NCBI RefSeq assembly: GCF_029625315.1
Contig: NZ_CP121110.1
Span: 797,501-861,500, forward strand
Source: Flavobacterium ginsengisoli
GTDB lineage: Bacteria > Bacteroidota > Bacteroidia > Flavobacteriales > Flavobacteriaceae
Direction: 5' to 3'
DNA length: 64,000 bases
A program made the translations under genes and the position numbers. Every line of letters starts with the position of its first letter. The stretch's first letter is position 1. Below, in pieces: positions 9,466 to 19,785 of this stretch. The notes beneath the pieces were generated by a model. That model worked only from the letters and a program-made list of their open reading frames with translations. It did not search any database and had not been told where the DNA came from.

Positions 9466-10276
9466 ATGAAAAAATATATGTTTTTAGGAGTTTTTGGGGC
9501 GCTTGTTATGGCTTGTGCAACAAATCCAATTACTGGAAAACAAAATTTGAATTTTGTTTCGAATAGCGAATTGTTTCCAACTTCTTTTCAGCAATACAGT
9601 ACTTTTTTGTCTGAAAATAAAGTTATTACAGGAACGGCAGATGCAAAACTTGTTGAAAATGTTGGATTTAAAATTAAAGGTTGCTGCCGAAAAGTATCTA
9701 ACATATTTAGGACAGTCACAGTATTTAAAAGATTATCGCTGGGAATATAAATTGGTTGATAATAAAGAAGTAAATGCTTGGTGTTTGCCAGGAGGTAAAA
9801 TTGTGGTTTATTCAGGGATATTACCTGTTACACAAAATGAATCTGGTTTGGCAACAGTTATGGGGCACGAGGTTTCGCACGCTTTAGCCAATCACGGAGC
9901 ACAAAGAATGAGCGCTGCGCAACTTCAGCAAATTGGGGGAGCCGTTTTAGATGTTGCTACAACAAATAAATCTGCACAAACAAGAGAAATATTTTCACAA
10001 GCTTATGGAATGGGAACTGAGGTAGGAGTAATGCTTCCTTTTAGCAGAAGCAACGAAAGCGAAGCAGATAAAATTGGTTTGACATTGATGGCAATTGCAG
10101 GCTATAATCCGGATGATGCAGTTGCATTTTGGACAAGAATGTCGGCAAAATCTGGTGGTTCTTCGACTCCAGAATTCATGAGTACTCACCCTTCTGATGC
10201 AACAAGGATTGCAAATATTAAAGCTTTAATTCCAGAAGCAAAAGCAATTGCGCTAAAAGTAGGAACTATTAAATAA
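9466..10276 (+). pseudogene. M48 family metalloprotease lipoprotein (apparent frameshift)
   Basis: A Loip/BepA-like M48 zinc protease that would act on the periplasmic side of an envelope membrane. The N-terminus is a lipoprotein signal with lipobox LVMAC. MGHEVSHALANH carries the HExxH zinc motif, and NESEADKIGL supplies the third ligand (Glu). The first frame (from 9466) runs out at 9750; the rest is in the next frame and ends at 10276. Both parts join at about 9676-9688 (AAAGGTTGCTGCC) by losing one base, giving FKIK-x-AAEKYLTYLG and 269 residues in total. The break lies beside a GCTGC motif, like many others in the window, so I regard it as a sequence error. Terminator follows. Confidence 0.85.
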
Positions 10277-10298
10277 AATATATTTTTAGAACATCAAG

Positions 10299-10327
10299 AA
10301 AAGCTATTCATAACGAATAGCTTTTTT
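10299..10327 (+). terminator. Rho-independent terminator after the M48 gene
   Basis: AAAAGCTATTC-ATAAC-GAATAGCTTTTTT forms a perfect 11-bp stem ending in a T6 run, 22 bases after the stop codon. Confidence 0.9.
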
Positions 10328-10419
10328 GTTTATAATTTATTAATGAACGAATTGGATAATTTCTATCTGATTATGATAAAAATTAGATAAATTCGTAGCC
10401 TATTAACAAAACCATTTCT

Positions 10420-11724
10420 ATGAAAAACCTACAAAAAGGAGATAAGAAGCTTTTAAATGCTTGGGCATTTTATGATTGGGCAAACTCTGTTTATACTTTG
10501 ACAATTGCTTCTGCTGTTTTTCCAATTTTTTACGAAGCTTTATTCAGTGATCGCGATCATTACATCGATGTTTTCGGAATGCATCTTAAAAATTCGGCTT
10601 TAATTAGTTTTATTACTGCAGTTGCGTTTTTAGTAGTTTCCTTCATTTCTCCATTATTATCAGGAATTGCTGATTACGTAGGAAATAAAAAATCCTTCAT
10701 GAAGTTTTTCTGTTACATGGGAGCTTTATCCTGTATGGGATTATATTGGTTTGATCTGGATAATATATATATCGGATTAGCATTTTATTTTCTTGGGCTA
10801 TTGGGATATTGGGGAAGTTTGGTTTTCTATAATTCATACTTGCCAGATATTGCTTTTGAAGAACAACAGGATGGAATAAGTGCAAAAGGGTATTCTTTAG
10901 GATACTTCGGAAGCGTTCTTTTGTTGGCTATCAATTTATGGATGATAATGGGAGCTGAAAATGATATTGCAAGAATGGAAGCGATGAAATATTCTTTTGT
11001 GATGGTGGGAATATGGTGGATTTTATTTAGTCAATATACGTATTATTATTTGCCAAAAGGAAGTAAAGAAACAGGACAGAAACTAACAAAAGCTGTTGTG
11101 TTTAATGGTTTTAAAGAACTAAAAAAAGTCTGGGCATTATTACAGGAAAATATTCCCTTAAAGCGTTACTTAGGAGGTTTCTTTGTTTCTAGTATGGCAG
11201 TGCAAACTGTAATGCTTGTTGCAACCTATTTTGGAGCACAGGAAATTCAATGGTCTTCAAAAGAAGAAAGTACAATAGGTTTAATAATTTGTATTTTATT
11301 AATTCAGATTGTTGCTATTTTTGGAGCACTTTTAACTTCTTATGCTTCTTCTAAGTGGGGAAATGTTCCCACTTTGATATTTATTAATGGAATCTGGGCT
11401 GTATTTTGTGCTTTGGCTTATTTCATAACATTACCTACACATTTTTATGTTATGGCAACCGTAGCAGGATTTGTAATGGGAGGAATTCAGGCTTTATCAC
11501 GTTCAACCTATTCGAAATTATTGCCAGATACCGAAGATACAGCATCGTTTTTTAGTTTCTATGATGTTGCAGAAAAAATAGGAATCGTGATAGGAATGTG
11601 TGTTTACGGAATTATTGATCAAATTACAGGAAGTCCGCGTGCTGCAATTGTAATTTTGGCAATTTTCTTCGTTACATCAATATTTCTGTTAAGAAGAGTA
11701 CATAAAAAAGACGTTTCAAACTAA
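10420..11724 (+). CDS. MFS transporter, UMF1/Atg22-like
   Basis: A 434-residue, about 12-helix inner-membrane protein. The N-terminal NAWAFYDWANSVYTLTI signature and the long second half with GNVPTLIF and GGIQALSRSTYSKLLPD are characteristic of the UMF1 (TC 2.A.1.24) branch of the major facilitator superfamily, related to the yeast vacuolar effluxer Atg22. The substrate is not predictable; amino-acid efflux is known only for the fungal relatives. It stands alone between two terminators. Confidence 0.85.
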   Translation: MKNLQKGDKKLLNAWAFYDWANSVYTLTIASAVFPIFYEALFSDRDHYIDVFGMHLKNSALISFITAVAFLVVSFISPLLSGIADYVGNKKSFMKFFCYMGALSCMGLYWFDLDNIYIGLAFYFLGLLGYWGSLVFYNSYLPDIAFEEQQDGISAKGYSLGYFGSVLLLAINLWMIMGAENDIARMEAMKYSFVMVGIWWILFSQYTYYYLPKGSKETGQKLTKAVVFNGFKELKKVWALLQENIPLKRYLGGFFVSSMAVQTVMLVATYFGAQEIQWSSKEESTIGLIICILLIQIVAIFGALLTSYASSKWGNVPTLIFINGIWAVFCALAYFITLPTHFYVMATVAGFVMGGIQALSRSTYSKLLPDTEDTASFFSFYDVAEKIGIVIGMCVYGIIDQITGSPRAAIVILAIFFVTSIFLLRRVHKKDVSN

Positions 11725-11739
11725 TTGAAACGCCTTTTT
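11705..11739 (+). terminator. Terminator overlapping the MFS stop codon
   Basis: AAAAAG-a-CGTTTCAA, loop, TTGAAACG-c-CTTTTT: an 8-bp perfect core with an A-tract and T-tract. The TAA stop at 11722-11724 lies in the loop. It may also serve the converging minus-strand operon. Confidence 0.75.
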
Positions 11740-11817
11740 ATAAAACCAATATCACGAATTGCAAGGATTATTTTGATTGATGATTTTTTTTGTAACTCGT
11801 GATATTTTTTTGAATAG

Positions 11818-12538
11818 TTAGCTTTTTGAAATAGTTCCTGATCCAGAAACTTTAGTATCTTTTTTTTCAGGATTTCCAACATATCTAATATTTCCAGAAC
11901 CAGAAACTCTAGCCGTTAAGCTTTCGTCGCAAGCAACTTTACTGTTTCCAGATCCCGAAACATTAGCCTCAACAACCTTCGATTTTAAATCGGCAAGCAT
12001 TAATATCTCCAGAACCAGAAAGTTTAGCTGAGAAATTAGTAGCAGTTCCTTTTAAACGTACATTTCCTGATCCGCTTACGTTCAGTTCTAAATTATTGGT
12101 ATCAACCGGTAAAGTAAAATTTCCAGAGCCAGATAATTTGATTGAAAATTTATCATTTTTGATCACATCTTTTGATTGAATATCGCCAGATCCTGCTAAG
12201 CTTAATTCAGAGATTTTTTCAAATGGAACGGTAACTTGAATTTTACCTGAACTTGTACGTATTTGAGTACCTTTCTCCACATAAATTTTTAATGAATTAT
12301 CTTCAACTTCGACTTTGATAACAGCTAATAAATTTTCTTCTCCTTTGATAGTGATTTTCCCCTCTTTTCCAGACACTAAGTCCACATCAAAAGAACCTGC
12401 TACTTTAATACCATCGTAATCTCTAGTAGATCTTGTTTCAGTAACTACCTTTCCGTTACCTTGTATTTTGTTTTGTGCATTAACTGTGCTATTTGTAAAA
12501 AAAATAGCTAGCGCTAATAATAAAATTGATTTTTTCAT
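11818..12538 (-). pseudogene. DUF2807 head-GIN domain protein (apparent frameshift)
   Basis: Secreted beta-helical adhesin-like protein: signal peptide ending STVNAQ, then a DUF2807/head-GIN domain with repeated glycine-serine turns (SGSGD, SGSGN at least seven times), typical of right-handed parallel beta-helix proteins in Bacteroidota envelopes. Its function is unknown. The first frame stops after SGDINAC; the remainder (ADLKSKVVEANVSGSGN...) is in another frame. Removing one base from GCAAGC at 11993-11998 rejoins them as INAADLKSK, 239 residues. It is last in the operon headed by the ECF sigma gene, 19 bases after the preceding gene, so it is probably under that sigma factor's control. 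Confidence 0.82.
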
Positions 12539-12557
12539 TGTTTTGATTTTTAGATGA

Positions 12558-13616
12558 TTAATTTTTTGTTAGCGAAATATTTCCGTAGTTCGAATTTATA
12601 TTGATTTTATTCTGACCTTTTTTCTTGTAGAAACCTGCAATTCTTTTGTTGTTGCTTTTAATCTCAGTAACAGAAACTTCTAATGAATTATCATGTTTAA
12701 TGTTTGAATATCTTGCAGAAATATCAAAATCAAAAGCATAATTAGGAACATAACCAATTGTAATGTCTGTATATCCTGAGTTTATTGTGATATTTCCAGC
12801 TTTTTCTGTTACTGTTCCGATACTGATTTTACTGTAATTGGTATCGTAGCTAAAGTTGCTTGAAATTTCTCCAATAATAAAAGTCAAATAGTTTCCTGAA
12901 CCACTCAAAGAATTGATTTTTTGAAATTTAAAAGTTCCATAGTCGCAATCAGCTTTAATATTCTGACCATCATTTAAATTAACATCTGTATAGTTTGCAC
13001 TTAGATTCAAATTACCAGAATCATTAATCTTAAGATTAGAATATCGAGCATCAATATTTCCTGTTTTAATGTAATCTATACTTGAATTTTGGCAATATTG
13101 AATAGAGATTTGATTGTTTGATCCGTTTAGTTTGCCTAAAGCAACTTTTCCGTACTTGCAGTCAATATCTGTAGAAGATTCTGCATTTGGAACCGAGATA
13201 TTACCGTATTTATTGACCAATTTCATAGATCCATTTTTTGGAATTTTAATCACATAATTGATCTCAAAACTATTATTACTTCCTTTACTTTTAACATTAG
13301 AGCTTCCAAGTTTTGTCACAGCAGAAACCAATCCCTTAAGAGCAGTAATATCAACGTCTATACTATTTAAACGTTCATTTACCCAATTTTCATTTGGTCC
13401 ATTTACTTTTATAGTAATGTCCAAATCAATTTTGTCTTCGTCCCAAGTTGTAACCGTTATGCTTCCGTATTTGTTGTCAACATCTATTCCTGCATTTGAA
13501 TTGACGATATAAGTTTTTTTGATGTTTTTTTGTTTAGTGATATAAGTGTCATCGTTTGAAAACCCTAATATAGGAATCAAAAGAAACAAGATTAGTAAGT
13601 TATAGTGTTTTTTCAT
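12558..13616 (-). CDS. Secreted DUF4097-like beta-helix protein
   Basis: A 352-residue protein with a signal peptide (LLILFLLIPILGFSND). The mature protein is a run of short beta strands with a recurring pattern such as NKYGSITVTTW, NKYGNISVPN, CKYGKVALGK, ANYTDVNLND, TNYSKISIG and SNYGNISLTK, i.e. repeated (N/S)xYxxI turns. This is the DUF4097-like solenoid often encoded with sigma/anti-sigma pairs. A role in the periplasm or cell surface is inferred; no catalytic residues are visible. Its start overlaps the upstream membrane-protein gene by 17 bases. Confidence 0.75.
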   Translation of the reverse strand: MKKHYNLLILFLLIPILGFSNDDTYITKQKNIKKTYIVNSNAGIDVDNKYGSITVTTWDEDKIDLDITIKVNGPNENWVNERLNSIDVDITALKGLVSAVTKLGSSNVKSKGSNNSFEINYVIKIPKNGSMKLVNKYGNISVPNAESSTDIDCKYGKVALGKLNGSNNQISIQYCQNSSIDYIKTGNIDARYSNLKINDSGNLNLSANYTDVNLNDGQNIKADCDYGTFKFQKINSLSGSGNYLTFIIGEISSNFSYDTNYSKISIGTVTEKAGNITINSGYTDITIGYVPNYAFDFDISARYSNIKHDNSLEVSVTEIKSNNKRIAGFYKKKGQNKININSNYGNISLTKN

Positions 13617-14133
13617 TAGAGTTGTTTTTTAGTTTTTCGTTGTCTTCAATTCTTTTCAGAACGGTTTGCAAAAAAGAAATACGCGTTTGAAGATTGCTAA
13701 TCATGGCATATATAATTTGTTTGTTCTCACCATTTTTTTGCAGTTCATTTATAATTTTTTGATAATCAGCATCAAAAGTTTTCATCTGATTCATCGCATC
13801 ATTAATAATCTGCTGATTTTCTGGCGAATTTTTCTCTTTCAGTTTAACCAGTTCGTTGTCAATTAGAATATTGAAAATAGAATCGGTGCGTTTAGTTTCT
13901 TTAGAAGCAAATTTGAATTCTTTTGGTTTTTCATTTTTATAAAAAAGTGATACTCCTAACATCAATACGATCGAAGCGGCAATAGCAGTTGCGAACCAAT
14001 ATCTTTTCTTAGGCTCTTTTTTATTTAATTTTTGTAGAAAATCGACCTGATGATCAGAATTTAATTCCTGAATATCCCATTGGTTTTCAAATCTGTTGAA
14101 TAATTCGTCTAAATTGTCTTTTTCATTTTTCAT
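13600..14133 (-). CDS. Membrane protein, probable anti-sigma partner
   Basis: A 177-residue single-pass membrane protein: acidic cytoplasmic N-terminus (residues 1-43), a basic KKRYW stop, one transmembrane helix (about residues 46-65) and a charged, largely alpha-helical extracytoplasmic part. It starts 14 bases after the ECF sigma gene, the usual place for an anti-sigma factor, and its topology fits. There is no clear zinc-binding anti-sigma motif, so the role rests on context and topology only. Confidence 0.65.
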   Translation of the reverse strand: MKNEKDNLDELFNRFENQWDIQELNSDHQVDFLQKLNKKEPKKRYWFATAIAASIVLMLGVSLFYKNEKPKEFKFASKETKRTDSIFNILIDNELVKLKEKNSPENQQIINDAMNQMKTFDADYQKIINELQKNGENKQIIYAMISNLQTRISFLQTVLKRIEDNEKLKNNSNEKTL

Positions 14134-14147
14134 AATTCCAATTCATT

Positions 14148-14702
14148 TTATATCTCTTCCAATTTTTTTCTCAAACTGTCTTTGGCTCTGCTCAAGGTTG
14201 TTCTGCAATTTGCATATGTGATGTTTAAAATTTCGCAGATTTCTTCTTGATCATAACCTTCAATGTAAAAAAGCGTCAATACCATTCTGTAATTATCTTT
14301 CAGCTGTAAAATGGTATCTAAAACTTGTTTTACTTTAAGTGAGTTCAAGTCAATGTTTTCAGAAATAATTCCATCATTTTCTTCAATTTTATAAAGTTGT
14401 TTACTTAAATCTTCTACCTGAAAAGAGTTGTTTTTCTTGTAAAAATCGATGCTATAATTGATGATTATTTTTTTTAACCATGCGCCAAAAGCCACTTCTT
14501 GTTTATAGTCATTGATTTTTGTAAAAGCTTTTAAGAAACCTTCCTGCATGACGTCTTGTGCAAAATGTTCGTCTTTTACAATACGAAAAGCCACATTATA
14601 CATCGCTTTACAATAGCGATTGTATATTTCAAATTGCGCTTTTTGATTGTTGTCTTTACAAAGCGCAATTAGTTCTTCGATATTTTGGTTGTTTATATTC
14701 AA
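14148..14702 (-). CDS. ECF-type RNA polymerase sigma factor
   Basis: A 184-residue group IV (ECF) sigma-70 factor. Region 2 spans about residues 22-90, with FAQDVMQEGFLKAF (2.2) and WLKKIIINYSIDFYKK (2.4). Region 4 spans about 125-180, with a helix-turn-helix around YDQEEICEILNITYANCRTTLSRAKDSLRKKL. It heads a four-gene minus-strand operon (sigma, membrane partner, two beta-helix envelope proteins), so an envelope-stress or surface-remodelling regulon is likely. Confidence 0.92.
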   Translation of the reverse strand: MNINNQNIEELIALCKDNNQKAQFEIYNRYCKAMYNVAFRIVKDEHFAQDVMQEGFLKAFTKINDYKQEVAFGAWLKKIIINYSIDFYKKNNSFQVEDLSKQLYKIEENDGIISENIDLNSLKVKQVLDTILQLKDNYRMVLTLFYIEGYDQEEICEILNITYANCRTTLSRAKDSLRKKLEEI

Positions 14703-14843
14703 GTAGTGGCTTTTGGTTTTTAGTAATGACTGTGCTTTTTTTGGTTTGTTACACTTTTATAAAATTAATTTTATTTTTTTTGAAATGAGTTGATAATTTT
14801 GATAATAATAGAGAGTAGGATTTTTATTTCATTTTATAAAATC

Positions 14844-14851
14844 TATATTTG
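14844..14851 (+). promoter_or_regulatory. TAnnTTTG promoter box
   Basis: TATATTTG lies 19 bases before the ATG at 14870 and matches the Bacteroidota -7 box. It favours that ATG over the earlier in-frame start inside the promoter. Confidence 0.6.
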
Positions 14852-14869
14852 CAGATAAAACGAATAGCT

Positions 14870-15853
14870 ATGAAAAAAAAATATTTTTTGTTTCTTTTAA
14901 TTTCAACAATCGGCTTTTTAAGCTCTTGTAATCAAGATTTTGATAGTGGCCTGGATTTTTCGAACTCTGAAAACAATGGAAATGAAAGTGCAGGCGAAAA
15001 AGCCATTTTTAGTGCCAAAATTGGAGACGAAGAGTTTGTTGCAAATACTACAACTGCTGTTGTAACTGATGACTATGTATTAATAGCAGGGACTAGATCG
15101 TCAAAAGGAGATTTAATTCAAATCATTTTGCCTAGTAATAAAGTAGGGACATATACATGGGCAGAAAACCAAGAAAATGCAGAAAAATTTGTTTTAGCTT
15201 ATGTTCAAGGAGTAGATGGATATGCATTTGTTAGTGCCTCAAACGAAGATGCGGCATTTTTAGGCGTACAGAATTATACAGATACAGCAATCATTAAAAT
15301 CACTGGAGTAAATAAAACTAAAAAAACAATTTCTGGCACATTTCAGTTTACTGGATTTAGTGATACAGAAGATGGTTCAACTGCGATAAAAGTTATTACA
15401 AAAGGTAATTTTGAAAATATACCTTATACAGATGATATTCCTGCTGAAGATTCTGATGATGTTTTGAAAGCAAAAATAGACGGAGTTGATTATACAAACA
15501 ATAAAGTTGATGTAAGTAGTGTAATTGCAAGCGGTAGTAATCCGTATTATAGTATAGTAGGTAAAAACAACAATGATAATTCTAGCGTCGGTTTAATGAT
15601 TAATAAATCATATTCTGTTGGAACCTATGAAGCTTCAAGCAATTTATCAGTTGAAGAAGGCGAGCTTGTAAATGTTATTGGCGCTTCTTACAGAACAAAT
15701 GACCTTTTGTATAATTCTAAATCAGGGTCACTTACAATAACCTCAAAAACAGCAGAAAAAATGGAAGGGACTTTTAATTTTGTCGTTCATAATTTCACTA
15801 CAGATGATGAAAAGACTATTACAGGCTCTTTTAGTATAGATATAAAGATTTAG
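14870..15853 (+). CDS. Lipoprotein with two DUF6252-like domains
   Basis: A 327-residue lipoprotein: signal peptide with lipobox FLSSC, then an acidic linker DFDSGLDFSNSEN. Two similar domains follow, each starting with an A-K-I-G/D-x-x-x-F/Y pattern (FSAKIGDEEFVANT near residue 45 and LKAKIDGVDYTNN near residue 200) and each ending in a G-T-F-N/Q-F strand (ISGTFQFTGF; MEGTFNFVVH). This looks like an internal duplication of a DUF6252-type beta domain. Function is unknown. A promoter precedes it and a strong terminator follows, so it is monocistronic. Confidence 0.7.
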   Translation: MKKKYFLFLLISTIGFLSSCNQDFDSGLDFSNSENNGNESAGEKAIFSAKIGDEEFVANTTTAVVTDDYVLIAGTRSSKGDLIQIILPSNKVGTYTWAENQENAEKFVLAYVQGVDGYAFVSASNEDAAFLGVQNYTDTAIIKITGVNKTKKTISGTFQFTGFSDTEDGSTAIKVITKGNFENIPYTDDIPAEDSDDVLKAKIDGVDYTNNKVDVSSVIASGSNPYYSIVGKNNNDNSSVGLMINKSYSVGTYEASSNLSVEEGELVNVIGASYRTNDLLYNSKSGSLTITSKTAEKMEGTFNFVVHNFTTDDEKTITGSFSIDIKI

Positions 15854-15877
15854 AGCAAAGATACTATATACAAATTT

Positions 15878-15901
15878 AATCCGCCTTGTGCGGATTTTTT
15901 T
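15878..15901 (+). terminator. Rho-independent terminator
   Basis: AATCCGC-CTTGT-GCGGATT followed by a T-run, 24 bases after the lipoprotein stop. The rest of the gap to lon (to 16099) shows no gene. Confidence 0.85.
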
Positions 15902-16099
15902 GGTAATGCAATTTGATTTTATTAGTTTGGCTAATTAAATAGATATCATATCTTCCATTCTTGGCATAGTGATTGTCTGTTTTAATAATATATCTTGCAA
16001 ATTAAGCGTATAGTCTGTTTTTATTAGAAAAAAATGAATTTTAAACGTTAATTGCAAGTTGTATTAAACTTTTAATGACAAAACGACTTATATATTATT

Positions 16100-18554
16100 A
16101 TGTCAAACCATAAAATACTTACTATTGACAATCTGTCACTTCAAGAATTTGACTCAGAGGCAGAATTAATTCCATTGTTGACTCCAGAAGACGAAGAGGA
16201 AATGAATAATGAAGAACTTCCTGTTTCGCTTCCAATTTTACCTTTACGTAATACTGTTTTATTTCCAGGAGTTGTTATTCCAATTTCAGCAGGAAGAGAT
16301 AAGTCAATTAAACTGATTAATGACGCTAATGCAGGTGGAAAAATCATCGGTGTTGTATCTCAAATTAACGAAGAAGACGAAGATCCATCAAAAGATGATA
16401 TTCATAAAGTAGGAACTGTTGCACGTATTTTACGTGTTTTAAAAATGCCTGACGGAAACGTAACAGTTATCCTTCAAGGAAAAAAACGTTTTGAAATTGA
16501 CGAAGTGGTTTCTGAAGAACCATACATGACAGCAACTATTAAAGAAGTTACTGAGGAGCGTCCAGACGAAAATGATTCTGAATTTACTGCAATTTTAGAT
16601 TCTGTAAAAGAATTAGCAATACAAATCATTAAGGAAAGTCCAAATATTCCTTCTGAAGCTACATTTGCAATAAAAAACATTGAAAGCCAGTCGTTTTTGA
16701 TCAATTTTGTATCTTCAAATATGAATTTATCAGTAAAAGAAAAACAAGGCCTTTTATCGATAAATGGATTAAAAGAACGTGCTTTAGAGACTTTGCGTTA
16801 TATGAATGTAGAACTTCAAAAATTAGAATTGAAGAACGATATTCAATCAAAAGTTCGTTTTGATTTAGACCAGCAACAAAGAGAATATTTCCTTCACCAG
16901 CAAATGAAAACCATTCAAGAAGAATTGGGAGGTGTTTCTCAGGAAGAGGAAATGGATGAAATGGGGCAGAAGGCTAAAACAAAAAAATGGGACGAAAAAA
17001 CGCAGAAACATTTCGAAAAAGAATTGTCTAAAATGCGTCGTATGAATCCGCAGTCTCCTGATTTTGGAATTCAAAGAAATTATTTGGAATTGTTTTTAGA
17101 ATTGCCTTGGGGTGAATATTCTAAAGATAAATTCGATTTAAAACATGCTCAGAAAATTTTAGATAAAGATCATTTTGGACTTGATGAAGTTAAGAAAAGA
17201 ATGATCGAGCATTTGGCAGTTTTAAAATTGCGAAATGACATGAAATCGCCAATTATATGTTTAACAGGACCTCCGGGAGTTGGTAAAACTTCTATTGGAC
17301 GTTCTGTGGCGGAAGCTTTAGGACGTGAATATGTTCGTATTTCTTTAGGAGGTTTACGCGACGAAGCGGAGATTCGTGGACACAGAAAAACCTATATTGG
17401 AGCAATGCCTGGACGTATTATTCAGAGTTTAAAAAAGGCAGGAACATCAAATCCTGTATTTATTCTAGATGAGATTGATAAACTATCAAATGGCAATAGC
17501 GGTGATCCGTCTTCGGCTTTATTAGAAGTTTTAGATCCAGAGCAAAACAGTGCTTTTTATGATAATTTCCTTGAAATGGGATACGATTTATCTAAAGTTA
17601 TGTTCATTGCCACTTCAAATAATATGGCGAGCAATTCAACCTGCTTTACGTGACAGAATGGAAGTAATAAAAATGTCAGGCTATACAATTGAAGAAAAGG
17701 TTGAAATTGCCAAAAGACATTTATTTCCAAAACAATTAGAAGCTCACGGTTTAACAGCAAAAGATTTGACTATTGGCAAAAAGCAATTAGAAAAAATCAT
17801 AGAAGGTTATACAAGAGAATCTGGTGTTCGTAACTTAGAAACTAAAATTGCTCAAGTAATCAGAAATGCGAGCAAAATCGGTTGCCATGGAAGAGGAGTA
17901 CAACAAAAAAGTTACGGATGAAGATATCGTAGCAATTTTGGGAGTGCCAAGACTTGAGCGTGATAAATACGAAAACAATGATGTTGCTGGTGTTGTAACA
18001 GGTTTAGCTTGGACAAGTGTTGGAGGAGATATTCTGTTTATTGAATCTTTAATTTCTGAAGGAAAAGGTTCATTGACCATCACGGGAAATCTTGGAACTG
18101 TAATGAAAGAATCTGCTACAATTGCATTAGAATATATAAAAGCAAATGCTAAGAAATTAGATATTAGCACTGAACTTTTCCAGAAATATAACATTCACTT
18201 ACACGTTCCGGAAGGAGCGACTCCAAAAGACGGACCAAGTGCTGGTATTGCAATGCTTACTTCATTAGTTTCGCTTTTAACTCAGAAAAAGTAAAGAAAA
18301 ACCTTGCTATGACTGGAGAAATTACACTTCGAGGAAAAGTACTGCCAGTTGGCGGTATTAAAGAAAAAATCTTAGTCGCCAAAAGAGCAGGAATTAAAGA
18401 AATTATTCTTTGTCACGAAAACAAAAGCGATATCGATGAAATCAAAGCAGAATACTTAGAAGGTTTGAGTTTTCACTATGTTAAAGAAATGAGCGAAGTT
18501 TTAGCTTTAGCTTTGACAGATCAGAAAGTAAAAAATGCTAAAGAATTAAAATAA
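16100..18554 (+). pseudogene. lon: ATP-dependent protease Lon (three apparent frameshifts)
   Basis: Cytosolic AAA+ serine protease that degrades damaged and regulatory proteins. N-terminal substrate-binding domain (LPLRNTVLFPGVVIPI near residue 47), Walker A GPPGVGKTS from residue 390, Walker B VFILDEID, then the Lon peptidase domain with catalytic Ser in KDGPSAG and Lys in [14 protein letters not shown]. The frame breaks three times: a one-base insertion in GCGAGC at 17627-17632 (restores [14 protein letters not shown]), another in GCGAGC at 17868-17873 (restores [13 protein letters not shown]), and a lost A in the A5 run at 18286-18290 (restores [14 protein letters not shown]). Repaired length is 817 residues, normal for Lon. 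Three lesions that each leave flanking sequence intact argue for sequence error. Confidence 0.9.
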
Positions 18555-18575
18555 AAATCTTTTAGTTACATATAT

Positions 18576-18619
18576 AAATTCCAAATTCCAATTTAACGAT
18601 TGGGATTTGGAATTTTTTT
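18576..18619 (+). terminator. Terminator after lon
   Basis: A 17-bp near-perfect stem (AAATTCCAAATTCCAAT / ATTGGGATTTGGAATTT) with a 6-base loop and a T7 run, 21 bases after the lon stop. Confidence 0.88.
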
Positions 18620-18650
18620 ATTTGACTTTAATTTAAGTGTTATATAATTT

Positions 18651-18658
18651 TATATTTG
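18651..18658 (+). promoter_or_regulatory. TAnnTTTG promoter box for porQ
   Basis: TATATTTG 37 bases before the porQ ATG at 18695. It overlaps the earlier possible in-frame start at 18656, which is therefore unlikely to be translated. Confidence 0.6.
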
Positions 18659-18694
18659 CACTTGCGTTATTCCCATATAGTGCGACAAAAACAA

Positions 18695-19714
18695 ATGCTC
18701 AAAAAAGTTGTTTTATTTTTTCTAATCTTAATCTGTTCGTGTTCTTTCGGACAAGTTGGAGGGCGCTACACTTATCAATTTTTAAACTTAACTACTTCGC
18801 CAAGACAAGCGGCATTAGGAGGAGACATTATTACAATATATGATGATGATGTTAATCAAGCCATGTCGAATCCTGCTCTTATAAATGCGGATATGGATAA
18901 TCATTTAGCGTTGAATTACGGAAGTTATTATGGCGAGGCTTCTTACGGTACTGGATCGTATGCTTATACTTACGATAGGCATCTTCAGACTTTTTATGCT
19001 GGAGTTACTTATGTTAACTACGGCACATTTGAAGGATATGACGAAAATGGCCAGGCAACTTCGAATTTTACAGGAAGTGAAGGTGCTTTATCGCTTGGAT
19101 ATGCATACAATGTTCCTTTTACAGATTTATACATTGGTGCAAGTGCTAAGCTTATAACTTCATCTTTAGAAACATATAATTCAATAGGAGGTGCGGTCGA
19201 TTTGGGGTTTTTATATGTAGATGAAAAGAACGATTTGAATTTTGCTCTTGTATTTAGAAATATGGGAACTCAGTTTACTACTTATTCAGGGATTAAGGAG
19301 AATCTTCCGTTTGAAATTGTTGCGGGTATTTCGCAAGAATTAGAGCATGTGCCTATTCGTTGGCATCTTTCGGTAGAAAATATACAGCAATGGAATATCT
19401 CTTTTTCGAATCCTGTTCGCGGAGAAACTAATATCGACGGATCTACTAGTCCAGAGAAAGTCTCTTTTGTAAACAACGCTTTAAGGCACGTAGCTTTTGG
19501 AGTTGAGCTTTTTCCTAAAAAAGCATTCAATTTTCGCGTAGGTTATAATTTTAGAAGAGGCGAAGAATTGCGTGTAGAAGAACAGCGTAACTTTTCGGGA
19601 GTTTCGTTAGGGTTTGGTTTGAGAATGAATAAACTGAAATTTAATTACTCTTATTCAAGATATACATTAGCGACAAATACAAGTCTTTTTGGTTTAACCT
19701 TAAATTTTCAATAA
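18695..19714 (+). CDS. porQ: Type IX secretion system protein PorQ
   Basis: A 339-residue outer-membrane beta-barrel of the PorQ/PorV kind, a component of the type IX secretion system. It has a signal peptide (LFFLILICSCSFGQ) followed at once by the family's N-terminal pattern GGRYTYQFLNLTTSPRQAALGG and DDDVNQAMSNPALI. The rest alternates amphipathic strands and ends in LFGLTLNFQ with a terminal aromatic-x-x residue suited to barrel insertion. The start at 18695 is chosen because it begins the signal peptide and lies downstream of the promoter. It is followed by cmk, a familiar neighbour of porQ. A T9SS cargo protein lies at 25.9-28.5 kb. Confidence 0.9.
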   Translation: MLKKVVLFFLILICSCSFGQVGGRYTYQFLNLTTSPRQAALGGDIITIYDDDVNQAMSNPALINADMDNHLALNYGSYYGEASYGTGSYAYTYDRHLQTFYAGVTYVNYGTFEGYDENGQATSNFTGSEGALSLGYAYNVPFTDLYIGASAKLITSSLETYNSIGGAVDLGFLYVDEKNDLNFALVFRNMGTQFTTYSGIKENLPFEIVAGISQELEHVPIRWHLSVENIQQWNISFSNPVRGETNIDGSTSPEKVSFVNNALRHVAFGVELFPKKAFNFRVGYNFRRGEELRVEEQRNFSGVSLGFGLRMNKLKFNYSYSRYTLATNTSLFGLTLNFQ

Positions 19715-19785
19715 TTGCTCTTGTTCGATTATTTATTGATCAAAAAACAAATAATTTTAATACTTCATATCCAGATAAAGATGGC

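Noticed and set aside
16100..18554. Lon as a true decaying pseudogene
   Set aside because: Three single-base lesions with fully conserved flanks, and two at the same motif that breaks many other genes, point to sequence error.
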